Below, piece after piece: positions 1 to 12,400 of a DNA stretch of 64,000 nt. The stretch is taken from NCBI RefSeq assembly GCF_963662255.1, contig NC_085068.1, positions 7,307,740-7,371,739 on the forward strand. Direction: 5' to 3'. This DNA is from Cinclus cinclus. Taxonomy: Eukaryota > Chordata > Aves > Passeriformes > Cinclidae. Position numbers and translations under genes: made by a program. The notes beneath the pieces were generated by a model. That model had not been told where the DNA came from, ran no database searches, and saw nothing but the letters and a program-made list of their open reading frames with translations. The first letter of the stretch is position 1. Every line of letters begins with the position of its first letter.

Positions 1-240
1 TCCAAAAAACTTCCTCCAAATCCAGGGAATTTTGGGGTTTTTAAACACAAAATTTGGGGTTTTCTTTCAGCAGCTGAATAATCCCAGAGGAATTTTGGGA
101 TTTGGGGGGGTAAAAATATTTTGGGAATTTCCAGAGGAATTTTGGTGGTTTTAAAGACTTAAATTTAATTTAATTTAATTTAATTTTATTGAATTTAATG
201 TTTTATTTCAGCAGCTGAAGAATCCCAGAGGAATTTGGGG

Positions 241-275
<35 letters not shown>

Positions 276-289
276 ATAATTTTTGGGAC
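1..289. other. A/T-rich non-coding start of window
   Basis: No gene is seen. The stretch has two diverged copies of a piece containing GCAGCTGAA and AATCCCAGAGGAATTT, a short TTTAA run near 160-190 and a pure A run at about 243-273. It lies beyond the 3' end of UBE2J2. TTTATT at about 185 and 202 would read AATAAA on the minus strand, but they are about 3 kb past the stop codon and cannot be assigned as its poly(A) signal. Confidence 0.5.
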
Positions 290-1566
290 AAATAAACCCA
301 GTTTGGGGAAAATAAAACCAATTTTTGGGACACGAAAAAAAACAAAAAAACAAAAACATTTTGGGGACAAGTAAACCCATTTTGGGACAGAAAAACTCAA
401 TTTTTGGGACAGAAAACCCCAATTTTTGGGACAGAAAACCTCAATTTTTGGGACAGAAAACCCCAATTTTTGGGACAGAAAACCTCAATTTTTGGGACAG
501 AAAACCCCAATTTTTGGGACAGAAAACCTCAATTTTTTGGGACAGAAACCCCCATTTTTGGGACAGAAAACCTCAATTTTTTGGGACACAAAATCCCAAT
601 TTTTGGGACACAAAATCCCAATTTTTTGGAAGAGTAAAACCAATTTTTGGGACATAAAACCCCAATTTTTTGGAATAGTAAAACCAATTTTCAGAACACA
701 AATCCCCAATTTTTGGGACATAAAACCCCCAATTTTTGGGAATACTAAAACCAATTTTTGGGACACAAATCCCCAATTTTTTGAGACACAAAACCCCAAT
801 TTTTGGGACACAAATCCCCAATTTTTTGAGACACAAAACCCCAATTTTTGGGACACAAATCCCCAATTTTTTGAGACACAAAACCCCAATTTTTGGGCAC
901 AAATCCCCAATTTTTTGAGACACAAAACCCCAATTTTTGAGACACAAAACCCCAATTTTTGAGACACAAAACCCCAATTTTTGAGACACAAATCCCCAAT
1001 TTTTTGAGACACAAAACCCCAATTTTTGGGACACAAATCCCCAATTTTTTGAGACACCAAACCCCAATTTTTGAGACACAAAACCCCAATTTTTGAGACA
1101 CAAAACCCCAATTTTTTGGAATAGTAAAACCAATTTTTGGGACACAAATCCCCAATTTTTGGGACACAAAACCCCAATTTTTTGGAATAGTAAAACCAAT
1201 TTTCAGAACACAAATCCCCAATTTTTGGGACATAAAACCCCCAATTTTTGGGAATACTAAAACCAATTTTTGGGACACAAATCCCCAATTTTTTGAGACA
1301 CCAAACCCCAATTTTTGAGACACAAAACCCCAATTTTTGGGACACAAATCCCCAATTTTTTGAGACACAAAACCCCAATTTTTGAGACACAAAACCCCAA
1401 TTTTTGAGACACAAAACCCCAATTTTTGGGACACAAAACCCCAATTTTTGGGAATAATAAAACCCCAATTTTTGGGAATAATAAAACCCCAATTTTTGGG
1501 ACACCAAACCCCAATTTTTTGAGACACCAAACCCCAATTTTTGGGAATAATAAAACCCCAATTTTT
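290..1566. repeat. Minisatellite, ~22-bp unit
   Basis: Head-to-tail copies of a unit built around CCCCAATTTTTGGGACACA, about 22-23 bp long, with GAGACAC and GGAATAGTAAAA variants. Open frames on both strands, including a minus-strand frame of over 350 codons, arise because the unit has no stops. The low-complexity repeated peptides resemble no family, so I call it non-coding. Confidence 0.9.
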
Positions 1567-1570
1567 AGAA

Positions 1571-3140
1571 CTGAAAACTCAATGGAGTAAAAATCTGAGG
1601 ATTTCCAATTTCCAAAGCACAGCTGGAGCTGAACTCACCAAACCAAGACCCCTCCAACAATCCTTTGGATACCTCAATGCCCCAAAAACCCCAAATTCCC
1701 CCTCTGGAATTTCCCCACTCATCGTAATCTGAAAACTCAACGGAGTAAAAATCTGAGGATTTCCAATTCCCAAAGCACAGCTGGAGCTGAACTCAACAAA
1801 CCAAAGCGGGTCCCCAAAAACTCTTTGATTTCTCAACCCCAAAACCCCAACCGTGACCCAAGAAGAGCCAAAACCCCAAATTCCCCCTCTGGAATTGCCG
1901 CACTCAACCAGAATTGCAAAACTCAAGAGAATCCAAACTTTACTGACCATTTCCAATTTCCAAAGCACAGCTGGAGCCCAACTCCACAAACCAAGACCCC
2001 TCCAACAAACTCCTTGGGTCACCTCGACCCTCCCCAAAAACCCCAAATTCCCCCTCTGGAATTTCCCCACTCATCGTAAACTGAAAACTCAACGGAGTAA
2101 AAATCTGAGGATTTCCAATTCCCAAAGCACAGCTGGAGCCCAACTCAACAAACCAAAGCGGGTCCCCAAAAACTCTTTGATTTCTCAACCCCAAAACCCC
2201 AACCGTGACCCAGGAAGAGCCAAAACCCCAAATTCCCCCTCTGGAATTTCCCCCTCTGGCATTGCTGCACTCATCGTAATCTGAAAACTCAACGGAGTAA
2301 AAATCTGAGGATTTCCAATTCCCAAAGCACAGCTGGAGCCCAACTCAACAAACCAAAGCGGGTCCCCAAAAACTCTTTGACTTCTCAACCCCAAAACCCC
2401 AACCGTGACCCAAGAAGAGCCAAAACCCCAAATTCCCCTCTGGAATTGCCGCACTCAACCAGAATTGCAAAACTCAAGAGAATCCAAACTTTACTGACCA
2501 TTTCCAATTTCCAAAGCACAGCTGGAGCCCAACTCCACAAACCAAAGCGGGTCCCCAAAAACTCTTTGACTTCTCAACCCCAAAACCCCAACCGTGACCC
2601 AGGAAGAGCCAAAACCCCAAATTCCCCCTCTGGAATTTCCCCCTCTGGAATTGCCGCACTCATCGTAATCTGAAAACTCAATGGAGTAAAAATCTGAGGA
2701 TTTCCAATTCCCAAAGCACAGCTGGAGCCCAACTCCACAAACCAAGACCCCTCCAACAAACTCCTTGGGTCACCTCGACCCTCCCCAAAAACCCCAAATT
2801 CCCCCTCTGGAATTTCCCCACTCATCGTAATCTGAAAACTCAACGGAGTAAAAATCTGAGGATTTCCAATTTCCAAAGCACAGCTGGAGCTGAACTCAAC
2901 AAACCAAAGTGGGTCCCCAAAAACTCTTTGATTTCTCAACCCCAAAACCCCAACCGTGACCCAAGAAGAGCCAAAACCCCAAATTCCCCTCTGGAATTGC
3001 CGCACTCAACCAGAATTGCAAAACTCAAGAGAATCCAAACTTTACTGACCATTTCCAATTTCCAAAGCACAGCTGGAGCCCAACTCCACAAACCAAGACC
3101 CCTCCAACAAACTCCTTGGGTCACCTCGACCCTCCCCAAG
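1571..3140. repeat. Composite tandem repeat in the UBE2J2 3' flank
   Basis: Six or more irregular copies of a 170-380 bp composite. Landmarks are CGGAGTAAAAATCTGAGG, CAAAGCACAGCTGGAGC, CCAAAAACTCTTTGA and CCCCTCTGGAATT. The array begins about 20 bp past the UBE2J2 stop codon on its transcribed strand, so it is either 3' UTR or immediate downstream sequence. No AATAAA is evident on the minus strand inside it. Confidence 0.85.
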
Positions 3141-3158
3141 CCCCCCCAGATGCCTCCC

Positions 3159-3443
3159 TCACTCCTGGGCTATGCTCCTCAGCACGTACTTGACTGTGTA
3201 GGCGAAGGCGGCGAAGCCCACGATGACAAACAAGTTCGCCAGGGCTCCCCCCAAGAGTCCGTGGTTCCTGGGGGGCTGCTGCAGCCCCCCGAGGTGCCCC
3301 GGGGCCACCCCCCCGTGCCCGTGGAGCAGGGGGTGCCCGTGGTGCCCCAGGTGAGCGTCCCCGTCCGGAACCACGTCGGGGAGAGGCAGAGAGGGGGGTC
3401 TGGAGCTCAGCTCCTCTTGGGATTTCTGCTTCTGCTTCATCTC
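3159..3443 (-). CDS. UBE2J2: UBE2J2 last coding exon with membrane anchor
   Basis: Starts after a pyrimidine-rich acceptor (CTCCCCAG) with GAG ATG AAG and ends at TGA (3161-3159). It encodes the last 94 residues: the [16 protein letters not shown] linker, PLPDVVPDG, a His/Gly-rich stretch ([14 protein letters not shown]) that seems richer in His/Gly than the mammalian protein, and the tail anchor. Codons are very GC-rich in the linker. The first 63 bp or so and the acceptor recur four times in the preceding intron. Confidence 0.96.
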   Translation of the reverse strand, partial: EMKQKQKSQEELSSRPPSLPLPDVVPDGDAHLGHHGHPLLHGHGGVAPGHLGGLQQPPRNHGLLGGALANLFVIVGFAAFAYTVKYVLRSIAQE

Positions 3444-6400
3444 CTGGGGAGGGGGGAGAAAAGAGAGAGAGGGAGGGAGGGGTGGGGTGGTGATTTTGGG
3501 GGGGTTTGGAAGGGGTTGGGGGGTTGGGGTGGTTTTTCTGTAGGAAATTTGGGTGGGTTGGGTTAATTTTGGGTGATTTTCTGTAGGAATTGGGGTGGGT
3601 TGGGTTAATTTTGGGAGATTTTCTATAGGAAATTTGGGTGGATTTGGTTAATTTTGGGTGATTTTCTATAGGAAATTTGGGTGGATTTGGTTAATTTTGG
3701 GTGATTTTCTATAGGAAATTGGGGTGGATTTGGTTAATTTTGGGTGATTTTCTATAGGAAATTTGGATGATTTTTAGGTGATTTTTCTGTAGGAAATTGG
3801 GGTGGGTTGGGTTAATTTTGGGTGATTTTTCTGTAGAAAATTTGGATGATTTTTAGGTGATTTTCTGTAGGAAATTTGGGTGGATTTGGTTAATTTTGGG
3901 TGATTTTTCTGTAGGAAATTTGGATGATTTTTAGGTGATTTTCTGTAGGAAATTTGGGTGGATTTGGTTAATTTTGGGTGATTTTCTATAGGAAATTTGG
4001 ATGATTTTTAGGTGATTTCCTGCAGGAAATTGGGGTGGGTTGGGTTAATTTTGGGTGATTTTTCTGTAGGAAATTTGGATGATTTTTAGGTGATTTCCTG
4101 CAGGAAATTGGGGTGGGTTGGGTTAATTTTGGGTGATTTTTCTGTAGGAAATTTGGATGATTTTTAGGTGATTTTCTGTAGGAAATTGGGGTGGGTTGGG
4201 TTAATTTTGGGTGATTTTCTATAGGAAATTTGGATGATTTTTAGGTGATTTTCTGTAGGAAATTGGGGCGGTTTTTGGGGGAGAGGCAGAGAGGGGGGTC
4301 TGGAGCTCAGCTCCTCTTGGGATTTCTGCTTCTGCTTCATCTCCTGGGGAGGGGGGAGAAAAGAGAGAGAGGGAGGGAGGGGTGGGGTGGTGATTTTGGG
4401 GGGGTTTGGAAGGGGTTGGGGGGGTTGGGGTGGTTTTCTGTAGGAAATTTGGATGATTTTTAGGTGATTTTCTGCAGGAAATTGGGGTGGGTTGGGTTAA
4501 TTTTGGGTGATTTTCTGTAGGAAATTTGGATGATTTTTAGGTGATTTTCTATAGGAAATTTGGGTGGATTTGGTTAATTTTGGGTGATTTTCTATAGGAA
4601 ATTTGGATGATTTTTAGGTGATTTCCTGCAGGAAATTTGGGTGGGTTTGGGTTAATTTTGGGTGATTTTCTATAGGAAATTTGGGTGGATTTGGTTAATT
4701 TTGGGTGATTTTCTATAGGAAATTTGGATGATTTTTAGGTGATTTTCTGTAGGAAATTTGGGTGGTTTGGGTTAATTTTGGGTGATTTTTCTGTAGGAAA
4801 TTTGGATGATTTTTAGGTGATTTTCTGTAGGAAATTGGGGTGGGTTGGGTTAATTTTGGGTGATTTTTCTGTAGGAAATTTGGATGATTTTTAGGTGATT
4901 TTCTGTAGGAAATTGGGGTGGTTTTTGGGGGAGAGGCAGAGAGGGGGGTCTGGAGCTCAGCTCCTCTTGGGATTTCTGCTTCTGCTTCATCTCCTGGGGA
5001 GGGGGGAGAAAAGAGAGAGAGGGAGGGAGGGGTGGGGTGGTGATTTTGGGGGGGTTTGGAAGGGGTTGGGGGGGTTTGGGGTGGTTTTCTGTAGGAAATT
5101 TGGATGATTTTTAGGTGATTTTGCTGTAGGAAATTTGGGTGGGTTGGGTTAATTTTGGGTGATTTTTCTGTAGAAAATTTGGATGATTTTTAGGTGATTT
5201 TCTATAGGAAATTTGGGTGGATTTGGTTAATTTTGGGTGATTTTCTATAGGAAATTTGGATGATTTTTAGGTGATTTTCTGTAGGAAATTTGGGTGGATT
5301 TGGTTAATTTTGGGTGATTTTCTATAGGAAATTTGGATGATTTTTAGGTGATTTTTCTGTAGGAATTGGGGTGGGTTGGGTTAATTTTGGGTGATTTTCT
5401 GTAGGGAATTGGGGTGGGTTGGGTTAATTTTGGGTGATTTTTCTATAGGAAATTTGGATGATTTTTAGGTGATTTTCTATAGGAAATTTGGGTGGATTTG
5501 GTTAATTTTGGGTGATTTTCTATAGGAAATTTGGATGATTTTTAGGTGATTTCCTGCAGGAAATTGGGGTGGGTTGGGTTAATTTTGGGTGATTTTTCTG
5601 TAGGAAATTTGGATGATTTTTAGGTGATTTCCTGCAGGAAATTGGGGTGGGTTGGGTTAATTTTGGGTGATTTTTCTGTAGGAAATTTGGATGATTTTTA
5701 GGTGATTTTCTGTAGGAAATTGGGGTGGGTTGGGTTAATTTTGGGTGATTTTCTATAGGAAATTTGGATGATTTTTAGGTGATTTTCTGTAGGAAATTGG
5801 GGCGGTTTTTGGGGGAGAGGCAGAGAGGGGGGTCTGGAGCTCAGCTCCTCTTGGGATTTCTGCTTCTGCTTCATCTCCTGGGGAGGGGGGAGAAAAGAGA
5901 GAGAGGGAGGGAGGGGTGGGGTGGTGATTTTGGGGGGGTTTGGAAGGGGTTGGGGGGGTTGGGGTGGTTTTCTGTAGGAAATTTGGATGATTTTTAGGTG
6001 ATTTTCTGCAGGAAATTGGGGTGGGTTGGGTTAATTTTGGGTGATTTTCTGTATGAAATTTGGATGATTTTAAGTGATTTCCTGCAGGAAATTTGGGTGG
6101 GTTTGGGTTAATTTTGGGTGATTTTCTATAGGAAATTTGGGTGGATTTGGTTAATTTTGGGTGATTTTCTATAGGAAATTTGGATGATTTTTAGGTGATT
6201 TCCTGCAGGAAATTTGGGTGGGTTTGGGTTAATTTTGGGTGATTTTCTATAGGAAATTTGGGTGGATTTGGTTAATTTTGGGTGATTTTCTATAGGAAAT
6301 TTGGATGATTTTTAGGTGATTTTCTGTAGGAAATTTGGGTGGTTTGGGTTAATTTTGGGTGATTTTTCTGTAGGAAATTTGGATGATTTTTAGGTGATTT

Positions 6401-9400
6401 TCTGTAGGAAATTGGGGTGGGTTGGGTTAATTTTGGGTGATTTTTCTGTAGGAAATTTGGATGATTTTTAGGTGATTTTCTGTAGGAAATTGGGGTGGGT
6501 TGGGTTAATTTTGGGTGATTTTTCTGTAGGAAATTTGGATGATTTTTAGGTGATTTTCTATAGGAAATTTGGATGATTTTTAGGTGATTTTCTGTAGGAA
6601 ATTGGGGCGGTTTTTGGGTGAGAGGCAGAGAGGGGGGTCTGGAGCTCAGCTCCTCTTGGGATTTCTGCTTCTGCTTCATCTCCTGGGGAGGGGGGAGAAA
6701 AGAGAGAGAGGGAGGGAGGGGTGGGGTGGTGATTTTGGGGGGGTTTGGAAGGGGTTGGGGGGTTGGGGTGGTTTTCTGTAGGAAATTTGGGTGGGTTGGG
6801 TTAATTTTGGGTGATTTTCTGTAGGAATTGGGGTGGGTTGGGTTAATTTTGGGTGATTTTCTATAGGAAATTTGGATGATTTTTAGGTGATTTCCTGCAG
6901 GAAATTGGGGTGGGTTTGGGTTAATTTTGGGTGATTTTCTATAGGAAATTTGGATGATTTTTAGGTGATTTTCTGTAGGAAATTGGGGTGGGTTGGGTTA
7001 ATTTTGGGTGATTTTTCTGTAGGAATTGGGGTGGGTTGGGTTAATTTTGGGTGATTTTTCTGTAGAAAATTTGGATGATTTTTAGGTGATTTTCTGTAGG
7101 AAATTGGGGTGGGTTGGGTTAATTTTGGGTGATTTTTCTGTAGGAATTGGGGAGGTTTCAGGGACTTCCTGTAGGAATTTGTGGTGGTTTGGGTGATTTT
7201 CTAGAGGAAATTGGGGTGGGTTTGGGTTAATTTTGGGTGATTTTCTATAGGAAATTTGGATGATTTTTAGGTGATTTCCTGCAGGAAATTGGGGTGGATT
7301 TGGGTTAATTTTGGGTGATTTTCTGTAGGGAATTGGGGTGGGTTGGGTTAATTTTGGGTGATTTTTCTGTAGGGAATCGGGGTGGATTTGGTTAATTTTG
7401 GGTGATTTTTCTGTAGGAAATTTGGATGATTTTTAGGTGATTTTTCTGTAGGAATTGGGGTGGGTTGGGTTAATTTTGGGTGATTTTTCTGTAGAAAATT
7501 TGGATGATTTTTAGGTGATTTCCTGCAGGAAATTTGGGTGGTTTGGGTTAATTTTGGGTGATTTTCTATAGGAAATTTGGGTGGATTTGGTTAATTTTGG
7601 GTGATTTTCTATAGGAAATTTGGATGATTTTTAGGTGATTTTCTGTAGGAATTGGGGTGGGTTGGGTTAATTTTGGGTGATTTTTCTGTAGGAAATTTGG
7701 ATGATTTTTAGGTGATTTTTCTGTAGGAAATTGGGGTGGGTTGGGTTAATTTTGGGTGATTTTCTATAGGAAATTTGGATGATTTTTAGGTGATTTTCTG
7801 TAGGAAATTGGGGTGGATTTGGGTTATTTTTGGGTGATTTTTCTGTAGGAAATTTGGATGATTTTTAGGTGATTTTTCTGTAGGAAATTGGGGTGGGTTG
7901 GGTTAATTTTGGGTGATTTTTCTGTAGGGAATCGGGGTGGATTTGGTTAATTTTGGGTGATTTTTCTGTAGGAAATTTGGATGATTTTTAGGTGATTTTC
8001 TGTAGGAAATTGGGGTGGATTTGGGTTAATTTTGGGTGTTTTTCTGTAGGAATTGGGGTGGGTTGGGTTAATTTTGGGTGATTTTTCTGTAGGAAATTTG
8101 GATGATTTTTAGGTGATTTTCTGTAGGAAATTGGGGTGGATTTGGGTTAATTTTGGGTGATTTTCTATAGGAAATTTGGATGATTTTTAGGTGATTTCCT
8201 GCAGGAAATTTGGGTGGTTTTTGGGTGATTTCCTGTAGGAAACTGGGGTGGTTTTTGTTGACTTTCTGTAGAAAATTGGGGTGGTTTGGGTTAATTTTGG
8301 GTGATTTCCTGTAGGGAATTGGGGTGGTTTGGGTGATTTTTTTTGGGTGATTTCCTGCAGTAAATTTGGATGATTTTTAGGTGATTTCCTGCAGGAAATT
8401 TGGGTGGGTTTGGTGGGTTTTGGGTGATTTCCTGTAGGAAATTGGGGTGATTTGGGTGGTTTTGTTTGAGCTTCTGGAAAAGGGGAGAGAATTCAAAGGT
8501 GAGAAGGAAAAAAATAGGTCCTAAACCAGAATTCCTTTAGGAACAGGAATTCAAGCTGAAATTCCACACACAAAAGAAAAAAAAAAAAAAAACTGGGGAG
8601 GAAATTAAAAAAAAAATCAATTTTCCCTCAATCTGGGTGACAGAATTAAAACCTTTCCAAAGGTTTTTTTTCATAAAAAAAAAAAAAAAAAAGAACAAAT
8701 CAAACTCCAGCCTGGGAAAAATCCTGAAGAGGAGAAGCTGAAGTGAATTTTTGTAGGAATGATGAAGAAATAAATAATGAGTATTTCCTTACCTCCACCA
8801 CTTCAGGGAAGAGCTCACAGAAGACTTTATCTTTTAAATTAAATGCTAAGCTTTGTGCAGCCAACTGCCTTTTCTGGGGGGAAAAAAAAAAAAACAACAA
8901 AAAAATCAGATTTCTGAGCAATTTCATAAAAATTCAATTAATTTATTTCCAATTCCATGCCTGATTTCCCACAAGATAGGTGCAGGTGGTTTTTTTAATA
9001 TTTCAAATATCAAATTTATGAGGGTTATTGGCTAAAATTGAGGTTTGTAGGTATAAATTTTGTTCAGTGTTGATCCTGTGGGGTCAAGGAAAAAGGGGCT
9101 GGAAAAAGGAACCAAATCTCTCATCTCTGAAATATCCCAAATTCCCAAAGCTTCCCAAATTCCCAAAGGGTTTGTAACTCTTAAATTTGAGTGTTTTTCA
9201 CTAAAATTGATGGTTGTGGGCATGAAATATGGTAATTTTTGATCCTGGGGGAATCAGGGTTTTGTGGGAAAAACTGGGAACCCCACGCAGGTTTCACCCC
9301 TGGGATAGCCCAAATTCCCAAAGCTCTGTTAACCCTTCAGACACCAAATCTGTGAATGCAATTCACTACAATTCATGTTTGGATCATTCCCCCGAGCACA

Positions 9401-12400
9401 GAGAACCCCTGAGACATTCCCAGATCCCCCCACATTCCCAAAGCTCTGTTAACCCTTCAGACACCAAATCTGGGAGCTTTATTCACTACAATTCATGTTT
9501 GGATCATTCTGGGGGATCAAGACCAAGGAAGAAGGGCTGAGAAAAGGAACCAAACCCCGAGCAGGGTGAACCCCTGAGACATTCCCAACATTCCCAGATC
9601 CCCCCGAATTCCCAAAGCTCTGTTAACCCTTCAGACACCAAATCTGTGAATGCAATTCACTACAATTCATGTTTGGATCATTCCCCCGAGCACAGAGAAC
9701 CCCTGAGACATTCCCAGATCCCCCCACATTCCCAAAGCTCTGTTAACCCTTCAAACACCAAATCTGTGAATGTAATTCACTACAATTCATGTTTGGATCA
9801 TTCTGGGGGATCAAGACCAAGGAAGAAGGAACCAAACCCCGAGCAGGGTGAACCCCTGAGACATTCCCAGATCCCCCCGAATTCCCAAAGCTCTGTTAAC
9901 CCTTCAGACACCAAAAGTGGGAGCTTTATTCACTACAATTCATGTTTGGATCATTCCCCCGAGCACAGAGAACCCCTGAGACATTCCCAGATACCCCCGA
10001 ATTCCCAAAGCTCTGTTAACCCTTCAAACACCAAATCTGTGAATGTAATTCACTACAATTCATGTTTGGATCATTCTGGGGGATCAAGACCAAGGAAGAA
10101 GGAACCAAACCCCGAGCAGGGTGAACCCCTGAGACATTCCCAGATCCCCCCACATTCCCAAAGCTCTGTTAACCCTTCAAACACCAAATCTGGGAGCTTT
10201 ATTCACTACAATTCATGTTTGGATCATTCTGGGGGATCAAGACCAAGGAAGAAGGGCTGAGAAAAGGAACCAAACCCCGAGCAGGGTGAACCCCTGAGAC
10301 ATTCCCAACATTCCCAGATCCCCCCACATTCCCAGGGCTGTGACTCACAGTGAACTCGGAGGTCTCAATGCTGCCCAGGGTGGGCCCTTTCTCCACCATG
10401 AAGCTCAGCAGCCCTGTCAGGATGGTGGACACCGACCACGCCGGGTTCCAGGTGTCCGGGTGGAAATCCGTGATGGACAGACAAAGCCTTCCCAAAAAAA
10501 AAACAACAAAACAAAACAAAAAAAAAAACCAAAAAAAAAAAAAAAAAACAAACAAAAAAAAAAAAAAGGGAAACAAACTCCCCCCAGGAACAGGGATTTG
10601 GGATGGGACCCAGCTGCAGTGGGAAGGGGGGGAATGGTGGGGGATTCTTACCTCGTGTTGCACTTGAACCTTCCATTGGGGGTGATCATATAAATACTGG
10701 GGGGTTTGAAAGGGAACTCTCGAGGGAAAATTAATTTTCCGTGGTAGTAGCCACCTGTAAACCACCCCAAAAATGGGTTAAATTAATGAGGTTAATCATT
10801 AAATTAAATATTAAATTATATTTAATGAGGATTTCCCCGCTCCAGTTCCCGTCCCCGATTCCTCTGCTTTTTTCCTTCTCCTAAAATTCCCAAAAATAAA
10901 TTAAATAAATTATATTTAATAAAAAATTCCCATCCCGATTTTCCCAATTCCCTTTTTTCCAATCTCCTAAAATTCCCAAAAATAAGTTAAATAAATTATA
11001 TTTAATAAAAAATTCCCATCCCGATTTTCCCAATTCCCTTTTTTTCCTTCTCCTAAAATTCCCAAAAATAAATTAAATAAATTATATTTAATAAAAAATT
11101 CCCATCCCGATTTTCCCAATTCCCTTTTTTCCAATCTCCTAAAATTCCCAAAAATAAGTTAAATAAATTATATTTAATAAAAAATTCCCATCCCGATTTT
11201 CCCAATTCCCTTTTTTCCTTCTCCTAACATTCCCAAAAATAAATTAAATAAATTATATTTAATAAAAAATTCCCATCCCGATTTTCCCAATTCCCTTTTT
11301 TTCCTTCTCCTAAAATTCCCAAAAATAAGTTAAATAAATTATATTTAATAAAAAATTCCCATCCCGATTTTCCCAATTCCCTTTTTTTCCTTCTCCTAAC
11401 ATTCCCAAAAATAAGTTAAATAAATTATATTTAATAAAAAATTCCCATCCCGATTTTCCCAATTCCCTTTTTTCCTTCTCCTAACATTCCCAAAAATAAG
11501 TTAAATAAATTATATTTAATAAAAAATTCCCATCCCGATTTTCCCAATTCCCTTTTTTCCCATCTCCTAAAATTCCCAAAAATAAGTTAAATAAATTATA
11601 TTTAATAAGCAATTCCCACCCCAATTCAAATCCCCAATTCTCCTTTTTTTCCTTCTTCCAAACCACCCCAAAAATGGGTTGAATTAATGAAATTCAATTA
11701 CATTTAATACATGTTAAATCATTGATATTAATGATATCAAATTACATTTAATGAATATTTCCCACTTCACTTCCCATCCCCATTTCCTCTGCCTTTTTCC
11801 TTCTCCTAAAACTCCCAAAAAATGGGTTAAATAAATGACATTTAATAAATCCCACTCCAATTCTCCTAAACCACCCAAAAAGGGGTTACATAAATTTTAA
11901 TCTCAGTTCACTGAGAACATTTCTACTGTAAAAATGGGAATTTTTGAAATTATCTTCTCACAAATTAGAGAACATTTGCTGTAAAACATTTCAAAACAAA
12001 TAGGGATATCAGCTTTCAGTTTCAGCTAAATTTTATTTCCTTGAAGCTCTTGTGAAGGGAATAACTCATTGAGAGGAGCACCCCTATTTCTTCATGTCTT
12101 TCCCAGTTTTTTGGAGCTGGTTTTAGTGGGAATCCCCAAATTTCCATGCAAACCAAAAATCCAGGCAGGATTTACCTTCATAGGGGGTCAGCTCCGGCCC
12201 TCGCACCACGTAGTGCCTGCAAAACAGGGAATGGAACACTGGAAACCCCAGAAACCCCCCCAAAAAATGGGGATTGCCCCAGCCAAAGGTTCCTCTGCAG
12301 CTCCCCAAAGACAGGGGAGAGAGAGGAGGGGCAGACTTGGAAAACAGCCTGGAAAATGCTGTTCTGCCACGAGTGGGAAACAATCCATCCCAATCCTCCA

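Larger units (their letters stand above)
3530..8455. repeat. Large tandem array filling UBE2J2 intron 6
   Basis: About 5 kb of alternating short modules: TTGGGTTAATTTTGGGTGAT, TTTCTGTAGGAAATTTGG and ATGATTTTTAGGTGATTT, giving basic periods of roughly 40-90 bp. A higher-order level is visible because a block with the UBE2J2 last-exon start recurs at 4277, 4927, 5811 and 6616, about 650-890 bp apart. The modules have frequent stops on the plus strand. This is the intron between exons 8793 and 3443. Confidence 0.95.
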
